Below, piece by piece: positions 59,601-64,000 of a stretch of DNA of 64,000 nt. The DNA lies in NCBI RefSeq assembly GCF_030463565.1, contig NC_134676.1, positions 436,501 to 500,500 of the forward strand. The letters run 5' to 3'. Position numbers and translations under genes: made by a program. How positions within the stretch are numbered: position 1 is the first letter of the stretch; every line of letters begins with the position of its first letter. The notes beneath the pieces were generated by a model. That model was not told the origin of the DNA, ran no database searches, and saw only the letters and a list, made by a program, of their open reading frames with translations. Origin of the DNA: Pelecanus crispus (taxonomy: Eukaryota > Chordata > Aves > Pelecaniformes > Pelecanidae).

Positions 59601-62600
59601 GGTTGACTTCACTGGCAGAAGAAAGATTCACCTAGTAGAACTATGGTTTTCCCTTGGTGTACCTGTGTTACCAATATGCATCAGGTAGATGTCTGCAAAA
59701 TCATAAATAGTGAAATAATAATTATCAGTAGGGTAAACGATATTCTCATTGGGCTTGAGATTTAATGGCCCATTCAGATGAATGGGAGAAACAGCTACCT
59801 GTTTTACAGACTATTTTAATCTGAGCCAGAGTTTTCTTTTTACCTTTTACATAAGGGAACCAAAGCATGGGTTTTGTGAGCAAGTCAAATAAATATGTAT
59901 TCTGATCTCAGCAGAGACATCAGCAAAGCAGAAACTGGAACCCGTTTTTTAAAGGAGTACTTAGAGGTTAAGTCTTGCTGCTAGCAGTTGCGTTATTATA
60001 TTAATAAATATTCTTAAGCACACACAGAATGAATTAATTGCAGTGTCCTAATAGCAATTTTTAAATGTTATGCTTTTCATAGGGCAGCACTGTAGTTTAG
60101 GCTGAAGCGCTAATGCTTTGTGATTTAAATTCTATTACACAGACTAACAATGATAAAACACTCAAGAATGGAGTCAATAAAGCTTCTGTAGGATGTTTCT
60201 TCTTGTTCAAAAGTAATTAATCACATGAATGGCCTATAGGTATTGAGTTTTTAGATGTATATGTCCCTGTAGAAAAACTGATAATTCTACCTATTCTTTT
60301 GCAGTTTTTCAGTGCTTTAAAAAGCATCTGAGCTCCAGTGCTAATGTTTTTCAAAAACACCTAAGGGATTTCAGTGTATAGGTCCATATCCACAAAATAT
60401 TAGGCACATAACTCTTAAGTTAATCTTTTTTCCAAAAAGTGTCTGCAATCCTTAGAACTTTATTGCTCAGTGGAAACTGGCATCCTCAGTCCTTTTTAAA
60501 ACAGAACCTCGAGTCCATTCAAAAATGTCACCTGAATGTTCAGAAGTGTTCAACGGAAGCAACGAATGAATCAGAATACATCAGTCCTCCGTGGATTCAA
60601 GAAGACAGCTCGCACTTTTGAAGACCAGTGCACAGTTGCTGGGAACCAGCTGCAGGCTCTGGTTCCAGCTTTAGATCTTAACAATCTCACCCACAAGGAG
60701 AAAGTCAGTGGGTATAGAAAACAGCCTGGTCCTGAAGTATGGGGAGATATGTCTGGAGTGCAGAAGAATTTTCTCTAAAACTGGAAAACTAAGAAACTTT
60801 TAACCAAAATGTCTGCAGCATTTTTTAACCGGTGCAGGAAGATACATCCTTGCCATAGAAGTCAGGTTATTCTTCATTTCAAGCTTGCAAATGAAAAAAA
60901 CCCAGACTGCTAAGTTTCAGGATTTGCATCTATGACTGACTAGTCTTGGATGAATAGATCATTGCGGCGCTGTGATGCGTATTCCCAGTCCTTATGCATA
61001 CACCTGCTTTACAAATTACTTGGCCACCGGTCTCCAGAGGATGCAACTTCAGAAGGCAGCCGATGTATTTCGAATGCTGTGCCTTGAATATTTATCCACT
61101 TCAAGGAGATGTAAGATGGAGGACCCCATTAGAAAACAGGCAGTATGTTTCCCAATCCATTCCCTATGCCACATAGCAGGAGAAATTTTTATGCAATTCT
61201 TATTGAAGGAAATTTTCAGTATAACTCCTGCAGCTTAACCTCATATAACCTAACAGTGAACTGCAGGGATGGAGCTCCATTATGCCTTAATTTCTTTTTT
61301 TTTCTCTTCAAGAAACTTCAGTATATCTAATACTTGTGTGGGTGTTGTAAAGATCATGTTGCTCTACAATAAAAGCCGCAGTAAATAACTTCATTTTTGA
61401 GTTTTAAGAGCACAGTAGTAAGAAAGTAATAGGGAGAGAGAATTAATCTACACTGCTACCCTGCCACAGAGAACCAGGGCAACGTTAGGAACTGTTTGCC
61501 CAAATGGGTGTTTGACTGAATATTTTAAATGGGTTTCCTTTAATAGCATTACAAGTAGAAGCTGGGGAGCCTGTACTGCCATCCCACCACTGGAGTACCA
61601 GCGGTGGTGATTCATGTTTTGCATCCCGAAAAGAATGACTGATGTGGAATAAGCTGTGATGACATGGCAAATCATAGAGCTAGTCCAAAATGACAGACCT
61701 GATCTCCAGCTTTTTCTGTTGATGACATAGGGATATTGTGCTCAGGCAAGCAGCACGTGAGGCTTACTGAGTGGGAAGAGAGAAAAAGCATAAGATGTTC
61801 TTCAAATAAGGAAAACTGCAGTGCCAGTAATGAGGAGAAGGGCAAGCAAGACTGGTACAGGCTCCCTAGAAAGCACTGCAGGTGTGGTGAGGGAGGGAAG
61901 GGACTTTCTTCATTCCTTTCTCAAAGGTTGAGAAGAAAAGTAGCTGCTGTGAAAATATTACACAGAGGGCCTTGCAGGCAAGGTCACTTCTGCTTTCCTC
62001 CTGCAAAGCCAGAGAAAAGAGAAAGGAGTTCCAGCTCTCTTGCCCACCCCAGCCCCCCAACTTACCTGCACAAAGATTCCCTCAGCTAGAAGGTCTTTCT
62101 CAGCAAAGACCTTTTGAAAAATAAGCCATAATTATCTGCATCTCTGCTGAGTTCACTGTGAGTCTGCCATAATATATTGTGGGTGTGAAATTACTGTGAT
62201 TTACTGGGGCTTGGACAGCAGAGGATATTGGCTTTGAGAGCCTTTCTCTTGCTGCTGGATTCTGGCTGTGTTTATGGATGACTGAGGTGGCTTGTTTTGC
62301 AGCGGTGGCAGAACAATGTCCCTTGTTAGTGTTAATGCTTAGTGGTCTTACAGATGCCTGGTCTGTGCCAGATGTTTTGGATCTGGCCCACTACATCACT
62401 CTTTCCAATTCATTATCTGTTCCTTTTGGACAGAAGATAGGACCCAGCCTTATGCTACGGGGCAGCCCAGCCCTCACTCTTCCCCTTCTATCCTTTTCAC
62501 AAAGGACCCACAGCCGTTTTCTTTTTTATACAACTAAAAGCTCACTTACCACGTGAACCATGTTCATGTTGCCCCAAACACACAGCAGATATGCATTTGG

Positions 62601-64000
62601 TCTTGTGATAGGGGCGCACACGGGGTCAGGTGATGAGAGCTGCTTGTTTGCTGTGGCTAGATTTGTGCCGTGTACATGGCAGCTGCAGTTTGGTGACGTG
62701 ACGGGTCCATACCAAGTGACAAAACAGGTATGGACTCGTCATCAGGACCCAGCAGAAAGCCTGGTACTGCTTCTACAGAAATGTGTTTGAATGAGCGTCC
62801 TGTGTAATGTAGGAAGCATCAGAAGGGAGAAATAACATCAGAATATTTCTGTCCATCCATTCCTGCTTTATCTGGTAGTCAAGATTAAGATTTATTGTTC
62901 CTGAAAGCAGAACTGGACCAGGGAAGAGGAGGCCAATGGGTGCAATATACACTGGAAGGGTGATGCCAGGCAAGTGGGACAGCAGTGGATAAGCATCTAG
63001 CACAAGTCTCTCAAAAGAGACTATGTCCTTCAGAACGATGTTAAAGGGATTGGGAGCACAGGTGGTGTTCCCCTCTATCCTCCCAGCTGGAGAAGGGGGT
63101 TTGAGAAAAAGGAGACAAATTGAACAGGTGAAGGACTGGCTGCATAGCTGGTGCCGTGCTCAAGGTCTCAGCTTCCCTTACCACTTGCTTTGTTCCCATG
63201 CTCACATGTCCACTCTCACACTCCCACTTCTCCACCTTCTCTACCATTGACCCTGCTCCTTCCCCTCCCCTGTCACTGTGCCTGATGTTTATTTGGGACA
63301 GCAGGGTTGGAAGAGGAAAAAAAGCACCAAAAAGTCTTTCTTCTTCCTGTAGGTAGTAAGCTTTATCTTCTTCCTTTTGCAAGAGCTGTTCTGCACTAAT
63401 TTATCAGGAGGCTACTGGATACTCTCCATTCAGTCTCACCTTTTATTGCTGTATCAGATACCTGCACAGAGGTATCTGATACAGCAGGCTTCAGAACAGA
63501 TGGTCACAAAAGAAAATTGTGAATGCAAAGAGTGATTAGGATACGTATAAGGTTTAGGAAACCTATTCTGGGTTCCTCTGTGAAGACCTGTTGTTTTATT
63601 GTAATTTGAAGAGCTGAGAATTCTTTTAAAAATATCTAGACTGGAACTCAATTTTAATATACAACATTGTAGTTCTTCCATTAATTTTCAGCAGTACACA
63701 TTGCTAATGAATGTTCCATGGCAATACTCATGGAAGAAAAAAAGGTTTAGGGAATAAAATTAAGTAACTCTTTGAAGATGTTCTGTTGGGAAACACTGTA
63801 TAATAGAATTGGTTGCAAATGGAAACACAGTATAATCTATAAATGATAAATTTCACATATCCATCTATGCTTTCTTCAGGCAGCACTCTACACACCCCAG
63901 CCATAGGAAGCTTCCTATTTGTTATGCATGCCTGGTTACTTAGCACTAGAAGTCAGAGGAAAGGTGGAGTTTGGAACATGCTGATGAATATTAAGGTTAC
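56626..64000. other. Intergenic region downstream of ALPK2
   Basis: About 7.4 kb of AT-rich sequence without a supported gene. I looked on both strands for the miR-122 mature sequence and for NEDD4L C-terminal coding sequence, which flank ALPK2 in human, and found neither. Open frames such as 57661-57933, 60972-61238 and 61736-62089 lack family resemblance. The one structured element is a perfect inverted repeat at 63447-63486. No CR1 was recognised here. Confidence 0.6.
63447..63486. repeat. Perfect 17-bp inverted repeat
   Basis: The arms 63447-63463 (tgctgtatcagatacct) and 63470-63486 (aggtatctgatacagca) are exact reverse complements around a 6-base loop, gcacag. The stem is too short for a typical microRNA precursor. 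No transposon termini are recognised around it. Confidence 0.85.

Noticed and set aside
56626..64000. miR-122 hairpin or NEDD4L 3' exons
   Set aside because: Expected from human gene order, so I searched both strands for the miR-122 mature sequence and the HECT C-terminus. Neither was seen; they probably lie to the right of the window.
1..64000. CRISPR arrays, tRNA or rRNA genes, bacterial operons
   Set aside because: None seen. Spliced vertebrate genes and CR1 repeats make a prokaryotic reading untenable.

Overview
The window is vertebrate and almost certainly avian. It carries CR1 LINE tails with the bird-type 3' end (TTCTATGATTCTATG-like), a solo LTR of a family common in birds, short introns for these gene families, and two divergently arranged genes that are neighbours on human 18q21. 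Gene identities come from comparing translations with remembered MALT1 and ALPK2 protein sequences; exon limits come from splice consensus plus reading-phase bookkeeping. No alignment or transcript was available.

Layout. Positions 1-10596 hold the 5' part of MALT1 on the minus strand: exon 1 (10436-10596), exon 2 (8345-8511) and exon 3 (2875-2996), which encode the death domain and the first Ig domain. The remaining exons lie beyond the left edge. A solo LTR with a 5-bp target duplication sits in intron 2. A GC-rich CpG island (about 9.8-11.25 kb) covers MALT1 exon 1. It contains a degenerate pentanucleotide array just upstream of the start codon and a GC hexamer run just downstream of the exon 1 donor. 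Two CR1 tails, about 96% identical by eye, flank it in inverted orientation.

ALPK2 is on the plus strand from 12.57 kb to about 56.6 kb, head-to-head with MALT1, with exactly 2,000 bases between the two ATGs. The central exons, the second Ig domain, a 36-nt microexon and the whole alpha-kinase domain are intact, and every splice phase from 25142 to the stop at 55796 fits. By contrast, the part that should encode the N-terminal Ig domain (about 19.3 kb and 24976-25141) shows frameshifts, an in-frame stop and loss of the core Ig tryptophan. This suggests an ALPK2 that has lost its first Ig domain, or a gene in early decay. A strong-context ATG at 25316 and an intronic CpG-rich block at about 20.87-21.3 kb offer a possible route to a shortened but complete Ig2-plus-kinase protein.

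The last 7.4 kb (56.6-64 kb) is apparently intergenic. The human neighbours expected there (miR-122, NEDD4L) were not seen. MALT1 (immune signalling protease) and ALPK2 (cardiac/epicardial alpha-kinase) have no known joint function; their link here is the compact shared promoter interval.
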